Of a stretch of DNA of 64,000 bases, positions 26,533 through 34,513 are shown piece after piece (position 1 is the first letter of the stretch; each line of letters opens with the position of its first letter). Under the pieces are notes generated by a model, which did no database searches, was not told the origin of the DNA, and was given only the letters and a program-made list of their open reading frames with translations. The DNA is from Luteibacter flocculans. Lineage in GTDB: Bacteria > Pseudomonadota > Gammaproteobacteria > Xanthomonadales > Rhodanobacteraceae. The stretch is from NCBI RefSeq assembly GCF_023612255.1, contig NZ_CP063231.1:1036001-1100000 (forward strand). Reading direction: 5' to 3'. The position numbers and the translations under genes were made by a program.

Positions 26533-27051
26533 ATGCATTACCTTCGTTTTTGCGCCTTCGCTGCCGTTACCGCCACGCTTGTCGCCGCCTGCAGCCAGCC
26601 GTCGCCGCCGCAGGCCACCCGCCCCAGCAAGCCTAACTACGACATCGTCGCCCAGGTCCGCGCGGCGGGTGAAAGGGAAAAATCCGCCATCGAGGTCGCG
26701 CCGTTGCGCGACCCGGGCGTTCAGGGTCTGGAGCATGCCGCGCAGTCCGACGAACGCGCCGGCAAGTACGATGACGCGGACGCGAAGCTGGTCCAGGCGT
26801 TGAAGCTGGCGCCGGATGCGCCGGAGCTGATCCAGGATCGCGCCGAGATCGCCATCCGCCGCCAGGATTACCCGCTGGCGGAGAAGCTGGCGAAGCAGTC
26901 GTTCGACATGGGGCCGAAGTCCGGCAGCCTGTGCGCCCGCAACTGGCAGACGATCGTCGAAATGCGCCTGCAGGCGAGCGATACCAACGGCGCCAACGCG
27001 GCCCGCGGTGAGTTGGCGAAGTGCCATATCGCCGGACCGAACCGGTTCTGA
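26533..27051 (+). CDS. TPR-containing lipoprotein downstream of mrcB
   Basis: 172 residues with a lipobox TLVAACSQ after a short signal peptide, then TPR-like helices (YDDADAKLVQALKLAPDAPELIQDRAEIA and DYPLAEKLAKQSFDMGP). It starts three bases after the mrcB stop, so the two are co-transcribed. This position suggests an outer-membrane lipoprotein partner of PBP1B, analogous in place to LpoB, but there is no visible similarity to LpoB; the partnership is inference. Confidence 0.82.
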   Translation: MHYLRFCAFAAVTATLVAACSQPSPPQATRPSKPNYDIVAQVRAAGEREKSAIEVAPLRDPGVQGLEHAAQSDERAGKYDDADAKLVQALKLAPDAPELIQDRAEIAIRRQDYPLAEKLAKQSFDMGPKSGSLCARNWQTIVEMRLQASDTNGANAARGELAKCHIAGPNRF

Positions 27052-27056
27052 TGCGC

Positions 27057-27081
27057 GCGAGGCCGCCAGCGGCGGCCTCGC
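27057..27081. terminator. Perfect 11-bp hairpin between convergent genes
   Basis: GCGAGGCCGCC / GGCGGCCTCGC around an AGC loop, right after the lipoprotein stop and before the end of hemE. There is no T run on either side, so it may act as a Rho-independent-like end or an mRNA-protecting hairpin. Confidence 0.6.
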
Positions 27082-27133
27082 AGTCGTTCCATCCATGAGG
27101 AAACACGGCAGCGGCCAGGCCGCCGTCGTTATC

Positions 27134-28201
27134 TCAGCCGCGGATGGCGCGTCCGTGCTCGTGGACCGTGTCCACGAGCACCTTGACGGTGTCCGGATCG
27201 ACCTCGGGCGTGATGCCGTGGCCGAGGTTGAACACGTGCCCCGGGTGGTCGCCAAAGGCATCCAGCACGGCACGCGCCTCGCGGGCGACCACCTCCGGCG
27301 ACGCACGCAGCACGGACGGATCGAGGTTGCCCTGCAGTGCCACGCGATCGCCGACGCGGCGACGCGCCTCGCCGATGTCGAGCGTCCAGTCCACGCCGAG
27401 CCCGGCGCATCCCGTGTCGGCGAGCGCTTCGAGCTGTCCACCGGCGCCCTTCGAAAAGAGGATCACCGGCAGGTCGCGGCTGGCGGCATCGGCTTTCAGC
27501 GCGTCAACCACCTGCGCCATGTAGCGCAAAGAAAGCTCGCGGAACGGACCCGGGCCGAGCAGACCGCCCCAGGTGTCGAACACCATCAGGGCCTGCGCGC
27601 CGGCCTGTGCCTGCGCGATGAGATAGGCCGCCACGGCGCGAGCCACGGTATCCAGCAGACGGTGCGCGAGGGCGGGCTCGTTCCAGGCGAGCGCCTTCAC
27701 CCGCGCGAAGTCGCGTGAACCTTCGCCTTCGACCATGTAGCAGGCGAGCGTCCACGGGCTGCCGGAGAACCCGATCAGCGGTACGCGACCGTCGAGTTCA
27801 CGGCGGATGAGGCGCACGGCGTCCATGACGTAGCGCAGTTCGCGATCCATGTCCGGCACGGCCAGTGCTTCGATGGCGGCGGCATCGCGCAGCGGACGCG
27901 CAAACCGCGGACCTTCGCCCTGCTCGAACGATAGGCCCAGACCCATGGCGTCGGGAATGGTCAGGATGTCCGAGAAGAGGATCGCGGCGTCCAGGTCGAA
28001 ACGCGCGAGCGGTTGCAGCGTGACTTCGCAGGCGAATTCCGGATGCGTCGCCAGGCCCATGAAGCTGCCCGCTTTCGCACGCGTGGCGCGGTATTCCGGC
28101 AGGTAGCGGCCCGCCTGGCGCATGACCCAGATCGGCGTCGTGTCCGTGGGCTCGCGGCGCAGCGCGCGGAGGAAGCGGTCGTTGCGGAGTTCAGCGGCCA
28201 T
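27134..28201 (-). CDS. hemE: Uroporphyrinogen decarboxylase
   Basis: 355 residues, normal length. It starts [34 protein letters not shown], the HemE N-terminal signature with the PxWxMRQAGR arginine, and contains [30 protein letters not shown] and [13 protein letters not shown]. It converts uroporphyrinogen III to coproporphyrinogen III in heme synthesis. ATG 28201 lies within the last eleven bases of the WGR gene, so the two are coupled. Heme produced here feeds the biliverdin pathway of bphO at a distance, but no shared control is visible. Confidence 0.97.
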   Translation of the reverse strand: MAAELRNDRFLRALRREPTDTTPIWVMRQAGRYLPEYRATRAKAGSFMGLATHPEFACEVTLQPLARFDLDAAILFSDILTIPDAMGLGLSFEQGEGPRFARPLRDAAAIEALAVPDMDRELRYVMDAVRLIRRELDGRVPLIGFSGSPWTLACYMVEGEGSRDFARVKALAWNEPALAHRLLDTVARAVAAYLIAQAQAGAQALMVFDTWGGLLGPGPFRELSLRYMAQVVDALKADAASRDLPVILFSKGAGGQLEALADTGCAGLGVDWTLDIGEARRRVGDRVALQGNLDPSVLRASPEVVAREARAVLDAFGDHPGHVFNLGHGITPEVDPDTVKVLVDTVHEHGRAIRG

Positions 28202-28454
28202 GCGCCGACTCCTGTCCCTGGCTGAACATGACTTTGAAACCTTTCTTGAGCTGTGCGTCGCGCGCCTTGGTGAAGGCGGCGATCGCGAGTTCGCGATCCA
28301 CGAACACCTCGCGCTTGAGCATGGCCTTGCCGCCTTGCACGCCGGTTTCGCGGTACAGGGTCCACGCACCGAGCAGATCCTGTTCGAGCGTGATCTGGAC
28401 GTAGCGGGGCGCTTCGGCGCCAGCGTCGGGCATGGTTTGCAGGTAGATCCGCAT
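28191..28454 (-). CDS. WGR domain protein
   Basis: 87 residues. [20 protein letters not shown] is followed by [24 protein letters not shown], in which the W-T-L-Y-R-x-x-G core corresponds to the WGR motif, with [23 protein letters not shown] after it. WGR domains occur in PARPs and bind nucleic acid; free-standing short versions are common in proteobacteria and uncharacterised. It overlaps hemE by eleven bases, so it is probably in one transcript with it. Confidence 0.82.
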   Translation of the reverse strand: MRIYLQTMPDAGAEAPRYVQITLEQDLLGAWTLYRETGVQGGKAMLKREVFVDRELAIAAFTKARDAQLKKGFKVMFSQGQESAHGR

Positions 28455-28526
28455 CTAAGGCGCCGTGGCGGGTGCAGGGCCGATCATTGTAGGGGCTTTG
28501 CCGGTGGCTTGCCTCGCACGCCTCGC

Positions 28527-29615
28527 CTAGGGTCTCACCAAGACGCCGAGCACGTCCTCGTCGCGCACGTGCGAGACGATCTCGGCCTTGCCGATACCAC
28601 GCCAGAGAATGAGGCGCAGGGTGCCGGCCGTGTTTTTCTTATCCAGCCGCATCAGGTCGAGCAGGCGGCTTGCCGTATGCGTCTGCGACGGCTCGGTGGG
28701 AAGGCCAAGGCGTTGGAGCAGGGCGATCAGCCGCTGCGTGTCGGCAGCCGACGCCATGCCAAGACGTTCGGAAAGACGCGCGGCGAGGACCATGCCGATC
28801 GCCACGCCCTCACCATGCAGGATCTCGCTGTAGTTGCCCGCGGTTTCCAGGGCGTGTCCAAAGGTGTGGCCGAGGTTGAGCAGGGCGCGCTCGCCCTGTT
28901 CGGTTTCATCGCGCGATACAACGCCCGCCTTGTAGCGGCATTTGCGCGCAATGGCGGCTACCAGGGGCGTGGCGTCGCGGCGGACGATGGCGTCGGCGTG
29001 GTCTTCCAGCCAGGCGAAGAAGTCGGCATCGCCAATGGCGGCGCCCTTGACGATCTCGGCCAGCCCCGCCCTGAACTCGCGCTGCGGCAGCGTGTGCAAC
29101 ACATCGATATCGGCGATCACACCGCGTGGCTGGTGGAATGCACCGGCCAGGTTCTTGCCGGCGGGCAGGTTCACGCCCGTCTTGCCGCCGACGGAGGAAT
29201 CCACCATGGCAAGAAGCGTCGTGGGCACCTGGATGAAGTCGATGCCACGCATCCAGCACGCGGCAGCGAATCCGGCGAGGTCGCCGACCACCCCGCCGCC
29301 GAGGGCGATGACGCAGGCATCGCGCGTGGCGCCGAGTTCGCCAAGCGCTTCGAGCACGCGCCCGACGTTGGCGAAGGTCTTGTGCGTCTCGCCGTCGTCG
29401 ATCAGGAAGGACGACCAATGAAGCCCGTCGAGCCCCTTCGCCAGCGCATCGAGATACAGCGGCGCCACGGTGGTGTTGCTCACTACAAGCACGTGCTTCC
29501 CGCGGACGAGAGAGCGCCAGTGCGAGGCGTCGGCAAGGAGGCCCGGCCCGATACGTACCCGGTAGCTGCGGCCGGCGAGCGCAACCTCAACGGTTTCGAT
29601 CAACTGCGTTTCCAT
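28527..29615 (-). CDS. aroB: 3-dehydroquinate synthase
   Basis: 362 residues, normal length. NAD- and zinc-binding landmarks are present: HVLVVSNTTVAPLY, DGETHKTFANV, CVIALGGGVVGDLAGFAAA, PTTLLAMVDSSVGGKTGVNLP, ALLNLGHTFGHALE. It converts DAHP to 3-dehydroquinate, the second shikimate-pathway step. Its start overlaps the end of aroK by 16 bases, the usual aroK-aroB arrangement. Confidence 0.97.
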   Translation of the reverse strand: METQLIETVEVALAGRSYRVRIGPGLLADASHWRSLVRGKHVLVVSNTTVAPLYLDALAKGLDGLHWSSFLIDDGETHKTFANVGRVLEALGELGATRDACVIALGGGVVGDLAGFAAACWMRGIDFIQVPTTLLAMVDSSVGGKTGVNLPAGKNLAGAFHQPRGVIADIDVLHTLPQREFRAGLAEIVKGAAIGDADFFAWLEDHADAIVRRDATPLVAAIARKCRYKAGVVSRDETEQGERALLNLGHTFGHALETAGNYSEILHGEGVAIGMVLAARLSERLGMASAADTQRLIALLQRLGLPTEPSQTHTASRLLDLMRLDKKNTAGTLRLILWRGIGKAEIVSHVRDEDVLGVLVRP

Positions 29616-30145
29616 CCGTCTCGTTTCCAGTGGCGTTCGAGCAGAGCGATGGCGCGGGGCACCGCGTCATCCACGCTTTCGTGGCGGCCGTGGAAGATCA
29701 GATCCGCCACGTCCTCGTAGAGTTGGGTGCGGTGTTCGGCGAGGGCCCGCAGACGGGCGAGACGATCGGGGCCCGCGAGCAGCGGTCGCGCGGTGTCGTC
29801 GCGCAGGCGCTCCAGTTGCTCGTCGACATCGACGGCGAGCATGAGCACGGTGCCGCGCGACGCCAGCACCTCGCGGTTGCCCGCGTCCAGCACCGCGCCC
29901 GCACCGGTCGCAAGCACAAGCCCTTCGCGGCGGCTAAACTCGTCCAGGTGCGCGCATTCGTGGGCGCGAAACACCGCTTCGCCCTCACGTGCGAACAGGT
30001 CTGCGATCGGCATGCCGCAGCGCGCTTCGATCTCGACGTCGAGGTCCACGAACGGCAGGCCGTAATGCGCCGCGAGGCGCTGTCCGATCGATGTCTTGCC
30101 GGCCCCGGTGGGGCCGACCAGGAACAGGTTGGGCGAAGGATTCAT
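29600..30145 (-). CDS. aroK: Shikimate kinase
   Basis: 181 residues. The P-loop FLVGPTGAGKTSIGQRLA lies at the N-terminus, followed by PFVDLDVEIEARCGMPIADLF (shikimate-binding Asp and Arg), REGLVLATGAGAVLDA and the lid DDTARPLLAG. It phosphorylates shikimate. The exact start is unsettled: ATG 30145 (MNPSPNLFLVGP) is typical, and ATG 30154 is in frame nine bases earlier. It is divergent from the SDR gene at 30168, with only about 13-22 bases between starts, so promoters must overlap coding DNA. Confidence 0.95.
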   Translation of the reverse strand: MNPSPNLFLVGPTGAGKTSIGQRLAAHYGLPFVDLDVEIEARCGMPIADLFAREGEAVFRAHECAHLDEFSRREGLVLATGAGAVLDAGNREVLASRGTVLMLAVDVDEQLERLRDDTARPLLAGPDRLARLRALAEHRTQLYEDVADLIFHGRHESVDDAVPRAIALLERHWKRDGWKRS

Positions 30146-30167
30146 CACCGTCATGCTAGCAAGCCCC

Positions 30168-31007
30168 ATGCACAGATACGAATCGATCCTGATCGCCGGT
30201 GCCGGCGATGTCGGCACACGTCTCGCGCGCCGGCTGGCCGCGGAGGGGCGGCGCGTTCACGCCCTGCGGCGTAGCGAAGCAAGCGGTGGCGACGGCATCG
30301 TTTGGCGGCGAGGGGATCTCCTTCGCCCGGACACGCTGGCCGGTCTCCCTCCGGTAGATGCCCTGGTCTTCGCAGCGACCCCCGACGCGCGCGACGAGGC
30401 GGCGTATCGCGCCGTGTTCGTGGACGGGCTGCGGCACGTGATCGATGCGCTGCCGACGCCGCCGCGGCGCACCGTGTTCGTGTCCTCGTCCGCCGTCTAT
30501 GGCGAGCACGATGGCGCGTGGATAGACGAGGACACGCCGCCCGCGCCGCTGGGTTTCAACGGTCGCGTGCTGCTGGAAGCGGAGCGCTGGCTTGCCACGC
30601 GCGACGTGGGCGGGGTCAGTCTGCGTCTGGCTGGGCTGTACGGGCCCGGCCGTACGCAGCTCTTCGATCGTCTGCGCGAAGGCAAGGCAGGGGTGCCGCG
30701 CGACCGTCAGGTCTATGCCAACCGGATCCACGTCGATGACGCGGCGGCGGCGTTGGCGATGCTTTTGGACGTGGAGACGCCTGCATCGGTTTACCTCGGC
30801 GTCGACGACACGCCGTTGCCGATCGACGTTCTCTACGATCACCTGGCCGACTTGCTCGGCGCGCCCCGGCCACCGGAGGGACCGGCGCCCGCAGGCGTGG
30901 GCAACAAGCGACTGTCCAACGCGCGCTTGCGCGAGCTTGGCTTTCGTTGCGCATGGCCGGATGCCCGCGAGGGGTACGCCGCTCTCGTGCGGGCCTCCTC
31001 GGTGTAA
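30168..31007 (+). CDS. NAD(P)-dependent oxidoreductase, SDR / YeeZ-like
   Basis: 279 residues. The nucleotide-binding motif is SILIAGAGDVGTRLARRLAAEG, then VSSSAVYGEHDGAWIDEDTPP, and ANRIHVDDAAAALAMLL, the pattern of extended-SDR proteins of the YeeZ group. The substrate is unknown. The start at ATG 30168 lies just across from aroK. It is followed by a small unknown gene 22 bases downstream. The alternative that it belongs to nucleotide-sugar epimerases is weaker, because the catalytic YxxxK is not present in its usual form. Confidence 0.83.
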   Translation: MHRYESILIAGAGDVGTRLARRLAAEGRRVHALRRSEASGGDGIVWRRGDLLRPDTLAGLPPVDALVFAATPDARDEAAYRAVFVDGLRHVIDALPTPPRRTVFVSSSAVYGEHDGAWIDEDTPPAPLGFNGRVLLEAERWLATRDVGGVSLRLAGLYGPGRTQLFDRLREGKAGVPRDRQVYANRIHVDDAAAALAMLLDVETPASVYLGVDDTPLPIDVLYDHLADLLGAPRPPEGPAPAGVGNKRLSNARLRELGFRCAWPDAREGYAALVRASSV

Positions 31008-31031
31008 TGCGCCTAGGGAGTCGGAAACGTG

Positions 31032-31352
31032 ATGGCTATCCCCGACCACCGAGAGACATTGCCCCTTCAGACGATTTACGACGAAGCCGGTTACCTTGAT
31101 CAAATGCCGTTCGACCTTTTCCGAGAACTGATGACACACGTTTCGGAAGAGCTCGGCATCCCCGCAGGAAAGCTACGACTGTCGGACCGCTTCGACGCTG
31201 AGCTCGCTCCCGCGAGGGGAAACGAATTCGACTCGGCCGTCGCCATGCTGGCCTACGACCTGAAGCTGGCGGCAAAGCGTCATAAGCGAAAGCTAGACAT
31301 GAGCGTCGAGACGTTGGACGGCTATCTAAGGCTCATGAGCGAACTCTATTGA
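31032..31352 (+). CDS. Hypothetical protein, possibly acyl-carrier-like
   Basis: 106 residues, soluble, not recognised. It reads as a mostly helical protein: FDLFRELMTHVSEELGIPAGKLRLSD, then FDAELAPARGNEFDSAVAMLAYDL and VETLDGYLRLMSELY. The spacing of LGIPAGKLRLSDRF and the DSAVAML helix recalls acyl-carrier-like folds, but this is weak. ATG 31032 and GTG 31029 are adjacent; GGGAG lies 8 bases before the GTG. Base composition is a little lower in GC than the neighbours. A CCTAGGGA-like sequence precedes the gene and another (CCTAGGGATG) follows its stop. Confidence 0.6.
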   Translation: MAIPDHRETLPLQTIYDEAGYLDQMPFDLFRELMTHVSEELGIPAGKLRLSDRFDAELAPARGNEFDSAVAMLAYDLKLAAKRHKRKLDMSVETLDGYLRLMSELY

Positions 31353-31788
31353 CCTAGGGATGCTCCGAACGCGTTATCGCAGATCGGCCCTCACGCATGA
31401 AAAAAGGTTCATCGCGGAATTGCTGGGCGCTGTCTGGATACGTCGGTTCATTCGCCGCTTGACTGCATGTCCGTCGGCTGGAGCTACCGCTAGCTCGTGC
31501 GGCGAGGCCAGAGCCTTCGGTGCCCCTCTCGCTGCTCAGACAGGTCCTCCGCGTTCGAAAAGGATGGCCGCTGGCGCGGCCTGTGTACCTAGTGGCCTTC
31601 GGCCGCTCTCTTGTGCGGAAACTCGCCTCGAGGGGGACACCGAAGACTCCCGCGATGACTGAGATCACGTGTTGGGAGAGCCGCAAACGCAGCCGAAGCG
31701 CGGCAAGCCGCTCGCCGTCGTGACTGCGAAGGCAGAAGCGTCCGGCGACTCCACGCGAACGACGTGCGAGAACTTGTTTAGGGCATCC
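31353..31788. other. 436-base stretch without a convincing gene, with inverted ends
   Basis: Open frames on both strands here are short, arginine-rich and unlike known proteins. TAGGGATGC (31355-31363) and its exact complement GCATCCCTA (31783-31791) lie at the two ends, right next to the stops of the flanking convergent genes. One minus-strand frame reads SHDGERLAALRLRLRLSQHV, faintly like the start of an XRE-type helix-turn-helix, but it is not supported further. Confidence 0.5.
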
Positions 31789-32640
31789 CTACTTGGCCCC
31801 GGACCGCGGCGTGGTTGACGGGAGGGTCGCATGGCGATGGTCGTCCAGCGCGATCACCCAGTCCGCCTCGCTGTCCAACGTTGCCAACAACCGACGGCTG
31901 ATCCGCTCGTAATGCTGGAGAAACCGTGCGAGCGTCGACGCATCCATCGCGCGCGGTTCGCGGCGCTCGCGCAGCGGCTGTTCGGCCTGCTCGCGCCAGC
32001 GCGCCACGACGTCCCACGATGGCGCGCGCAACACCACCAGCGCGTCGAGCCGTTTCCATAGCGGTAAATAATCCGCGAGGCGGGTGTTCACCCAGCGCCG
32101 CCAGGTGCCGTCCGGATCTTCATCGCGCTCCAGTGCGTTGATCGGTTCGATCAGTGTTTCCGCGTCGGCGGGCTTCGCACCGAGGCACCAGCCTTCGAGC
32201 ACCACCAGCCTGGGAGGCACGCGGACCGAAGGCCACGTCTCGACGGGCGCGCGGTCGTCCTGGCCCTTGTCGAAGCGGGGCAGGGCGACAGGGTGCGTTG
32301 CCGACGCTTGGGCAAGCGCATCGAGCGTGGTGTCGAGCAAGTTCAGGTCATGTGTGCCGGGCACGCCGCGCGTGCGCAGCAGCGGATGCACATCCGTCGC
32401 CAGCGTCTCGCGCTGCATGCGGGTCAGATACACGTCGTCCAGCGACAAGGCCACGGCGGGCCAGCCCTGCGCGCGGGCCTGATCGACGATGGCAGCGGCG
32501 AGCGTACTCTTGCCGCTGCCCTGCACGCCGGAGAGCCCCAGCACGAAAGGGCGCGCCGCCCGCGCCGGACCCGCGGCGAAATGCCCGAGGACGGCGGCGG
32601 CCAGCGTGCTAGCATCGATGACTTCCATGGCCGGCAGCAT
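31789..32640 (-). CDS. P-loop kinase, D-glycerate 3-kinase-like
   Basis: 283 residues. The P-loop is VLGLSGVQGSGKSTLAAAIV, followed by VALSLDDVYLTRMQRETLA, TRGVPGTHDLNLLDTTLDAL, and LPRFDKGQDDRAP, all typical of the plant-type glycerate kinase / uridine-kinase-like family. VVLEGWCLGAKP corresponds to the Walker B region. Phosphorylation of D-glycerate is likely, but related members use other substrates. ATG 32640 lies 11 bases from the pdxH ATG on the other strand; ATG 32628 is an in-frame alternative. The stop overlaps the right end of the inverted repeat of the preceding gap. Confidence 0.83.
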   Translation of the reverse strand: MLPAMEVIDASTLAAAVLGHFAAGPARAARPFVLGLSGVQGSGKSTLAAAIVDQARAQGWPAVALSLDDVYLTRMQRETLATDVHPLLRTRGVPGTHDLNLLDTTLDALAQASATHPVALPRFDKGQDDRAPVETWPSVRVPPRLVVLEGWCLGAKPADAETLIEPINALERDEDPDGTWRRWVNTRLADYLPLWKRLDALVVLRAPSWDVVARWREQAEQPLRERREPRAMDASTLARFLQHYERISRRLLATLDSEADWVIALDDHRHATLPSTTPRSGAK

Positions 32641-32651
32641 AGTCCACCGTC

Positions 32652-33239
32652 ATGCTCAACTCAGAGATTCTCGATACCTTTCGCGGCCTGCTCGACGAGG
32701 CCAAGGCTAGCGGCGACCGCGAGCCTACCGCGATGAACCTCGCCACCGTCGACAGCCGCGGTCGGGTGCACTCCCGCATCGTCCTGCTCAAGGCCATCGA
32801 CGAGAAAGGCCTGCGTTTCTTCACCAATTACGAAAGCGCCAAGGCCGGCGAGATCGCCGAGCACGACCAGGTCGCGCTGTGCTTCCACTGGAAGCAGATT
32901 CGCGAAGGCATCCAGGTGCGCTTCGAGGGCCGAGTGAGCAAGGCGAGCGTTGAGGAGTCAGATGCCTATTTCGCCCGCCGTCCCCGCGGAAGCCAGATCG
33001 GTGCATGGGCCTCGAAGCAGAGCCAGGAACTGCCCGACCGAAAGACCTTCGACGAGCGCGTGGCGCACTACGAAAAGGAATTCGAAGGCCGCGACGTGCC
33101 GCGTCCCCCACACTGGGGCGGCTATCTCGTGGAGCCCGATCGGGTGGAGTTCTGGTACGGCGCCACCTTCCGATTGCACGAACGCATCGTGCACACCACG
33201 GAAGGTACAAGCTGGACGACGCGACTGCTCTATCCCTGA
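32652..33239 (+). CDS. pdxH: Pyridoxamine 5'-phosphate oxidase
   Basis: 195 residues, near the normal length. SRIVLLKAIDEKGLRFFTNYES binds FMN; PRGSQIGAWASKQSQEL and the C-terminal PHWGGYLVEPDRVEFWYG and HERIVHTTEGTSWTTRLLYP are signature segments. It oxidises PNP/PMP to pyridoxal phosphate. The gene starts 11 bases from the divergent kinase start and leads a short operon with yjbQ and a cobalamin-binding-like gene. Confidence 0.96.
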   Translation: MLNSEILDTFRGLLDEAKASGDREPTAMNLATVDSRGRVHSRIVLLKAIDEKGLRFFTNYESAKAGEIAEHDQVALCFHWKQIREGIQVRFEGRVSKASVEESDAYFARRPRGSQIGAWASKQSQELPDRKTFDERVAHYEKEFEGRDVPRPPHWGGYLVEPDRVEFWYGATFRLHERIVHTTEGTSWTTRLLYP

Positions 33240-33250
33240 CCGGAGGCTTC

Positions 33251-33691
33251 ATGACTCGCGCCCAGCCCGTGCAGCACATCGCGCAGACCACGTTCACCGT
33301 GCACACCCGCGGCCGCTCGCTGGGCGAGGTGACCGAGCGGATTGCCGAAGCGATTGCGGCCAGCGGCGTCGGCACGGGCATCGCACACGTTTTCGTGCAG
33401 CACACCAGCGCGTCGTTGCTGATCGGCGAGAATGCCGATCCCACCGTCGTCGCTGACCTCGAGCGCTTCTTCGCACGGCTGGTTCCGGATGGCGACCCGC
33501 TGTTTCGCCATCGCGACGAAGGTCCGGACGACATGCCGGCGCACGTTCGTTCCGTGCTCACCGGCGCCTCGTTGTCGATTCCCGTGCACGGCGGCAAACC
33601 CTTGCTGGGCACGTGGCAGGGCGTGTTCCTCTACGAACATCGCCATGAGGCGCATCAGCGCAAGATCACCGTCACCGTGCTGGGGCATTGA
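33251..33691 (+). CDS. YjbQ family protein (secondary thiamine-phosphate synthase)
   Basis: 146 residues, normal length. IAHVFVQHTSASLLIGENAD is the family signature, and RHRDEGPDDMPAHVRSVLTG and GTWQGVFLYEHRHEAHQR complete the conserved histidines. Members can complement thiamine-phosphate synthase mutants, but their physiological role is debated. The ATG lies 12 bases after the pdxH stop, and its own stop overlaps the next start by one base. Confidence 0.93.
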   Translation: MTRAQPVQHIAQTTFTVHTRGRSLGEVTERIAEAIAASGVGTGIAHVFVQHTSASLLIGENADPTVVADLERFFARLVPDGDPLFRHRDEGPDDMPAHVRSVLTGASLSIPVHGGKPLLGTWQGVFLYEHRHEAHQRKITVTVLGH

Positions 33692-34491
33692 TGTCCGACG
33701 CGTATCCCCAGCGCATTGTCTGCCTTACCGAGGAACCAACCGAAGTGCTCTATGCCATTGGCGAGGAGCATCGGATCGTGGGCATTTCCGGCTTCACCGT
33801 GCGCCCGCCGCGGGCGCGGAAGGAAAAGCCGAAGGTATCCGCATTCACGAGCGCCAAGATCGATCAGATCCTGGCGCTGAAGCCGGATCTCGCGATCGGC
33901 TTTTCCGATCTGCAGGCGGACATTGCCAGCGAACTCATTCGCGCAGGCGTCGAAGTGTGGATCAGCAATCACCGCAGTGTGGAAGGCATCGTGGCGTACA
34001 TCCGTCGTCTCGGTGCCATGGTCGGTGCTGCCACCAAGGCCGATGAACTGGCATCGCGTGCCGAGGCACATCTCGCAAAGATCGCCGCACAAGCGGCAGC
34101 GCTGCCGCGGCGACCGCGGGTGTACTTCGAGGAATGGGACGATCCGCAGATCACCGGCATTCGCTGGGTCGGCGAACTGGTGCGCATCGCCGGTGGCGAC
34201 GACGTCTTTCCGGAATTGCTGGAAGAGCCCCTCGCGAAGCAACGCATCCTGGCCGATCCGATCGAGGTGGTAAGGCGCGAGCCCGACATCATTTTCGGCT
34301 CGTGGTGCGGCAAGCGCTTTCGGCCGGAACACGTGGCCGCTCGTCCGGGTTGGGCCGACGTGCCCGCGGTGCGCGACGGTGAGCTTCACGAGATCAAGTC
34401 GCCCATCATTCTGCAGCCAGGTCCGGCGGCGTTGTTCGACGGCATCGAGGCGATACACGCGGTCATTGCACGCTGGGCGATGCGGCCCTAG
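33691..34491 (+). CDS. Cobalamin-binding-like protein (BtuF fold) without signal peptide
   Basis: 266 residues of a class III periplasmic-binding fold: RIVCLTEEPTEVLYAIG, KIDQILALKPDLAIGFSDLQ, a helix, and WVGELVRIAGGDDVFPELL. Similar proteins bind vitamin B12 in the periplasm. Here the start MSDAYPQRIVCLT carries no signal peptide, and an upstream start is blocked by yjbQ. It may therefore act in the cytoplasm, perhaps in cofactor binding, or be exported another way. It shares an operon with pdxH and yjbQ. Confidence 0.8.
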   Translation: MSDAYPQRIVCLTEEPTEVLYAIGEEHRIVGISGFTVRPPRARKEKPKVSAFTSAKIDQILALKPDLAIGFSDLQADIASELIRAGVEVWISNHRSVEGIVAYIRRLGAMVGAATKADELASRAEAHLAKIAAQAAALPRRPRVYFEEWDDPQITGIRWVGELVRIAGGDDVFPELLEEPLAKQRILADPIEVVRREPDIIFGSWCGKRFRPEHVAARPGWADVPAVRDGELHEIKSPIILQPGPAALFDGIEAIHAVIARWAMRP

Positions 34492-34513
34492 GACGACGCT
34501 TCGCGATGCCGCA

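Noticed and set aside
31354-31686. Minus-strand frame of 110 codons in the gene-free stretch
   Set aside because: It starts with TTG, is Arg/Ser-rich, and only its first residues recall a helix-turn-helix; not enough to call a gene.
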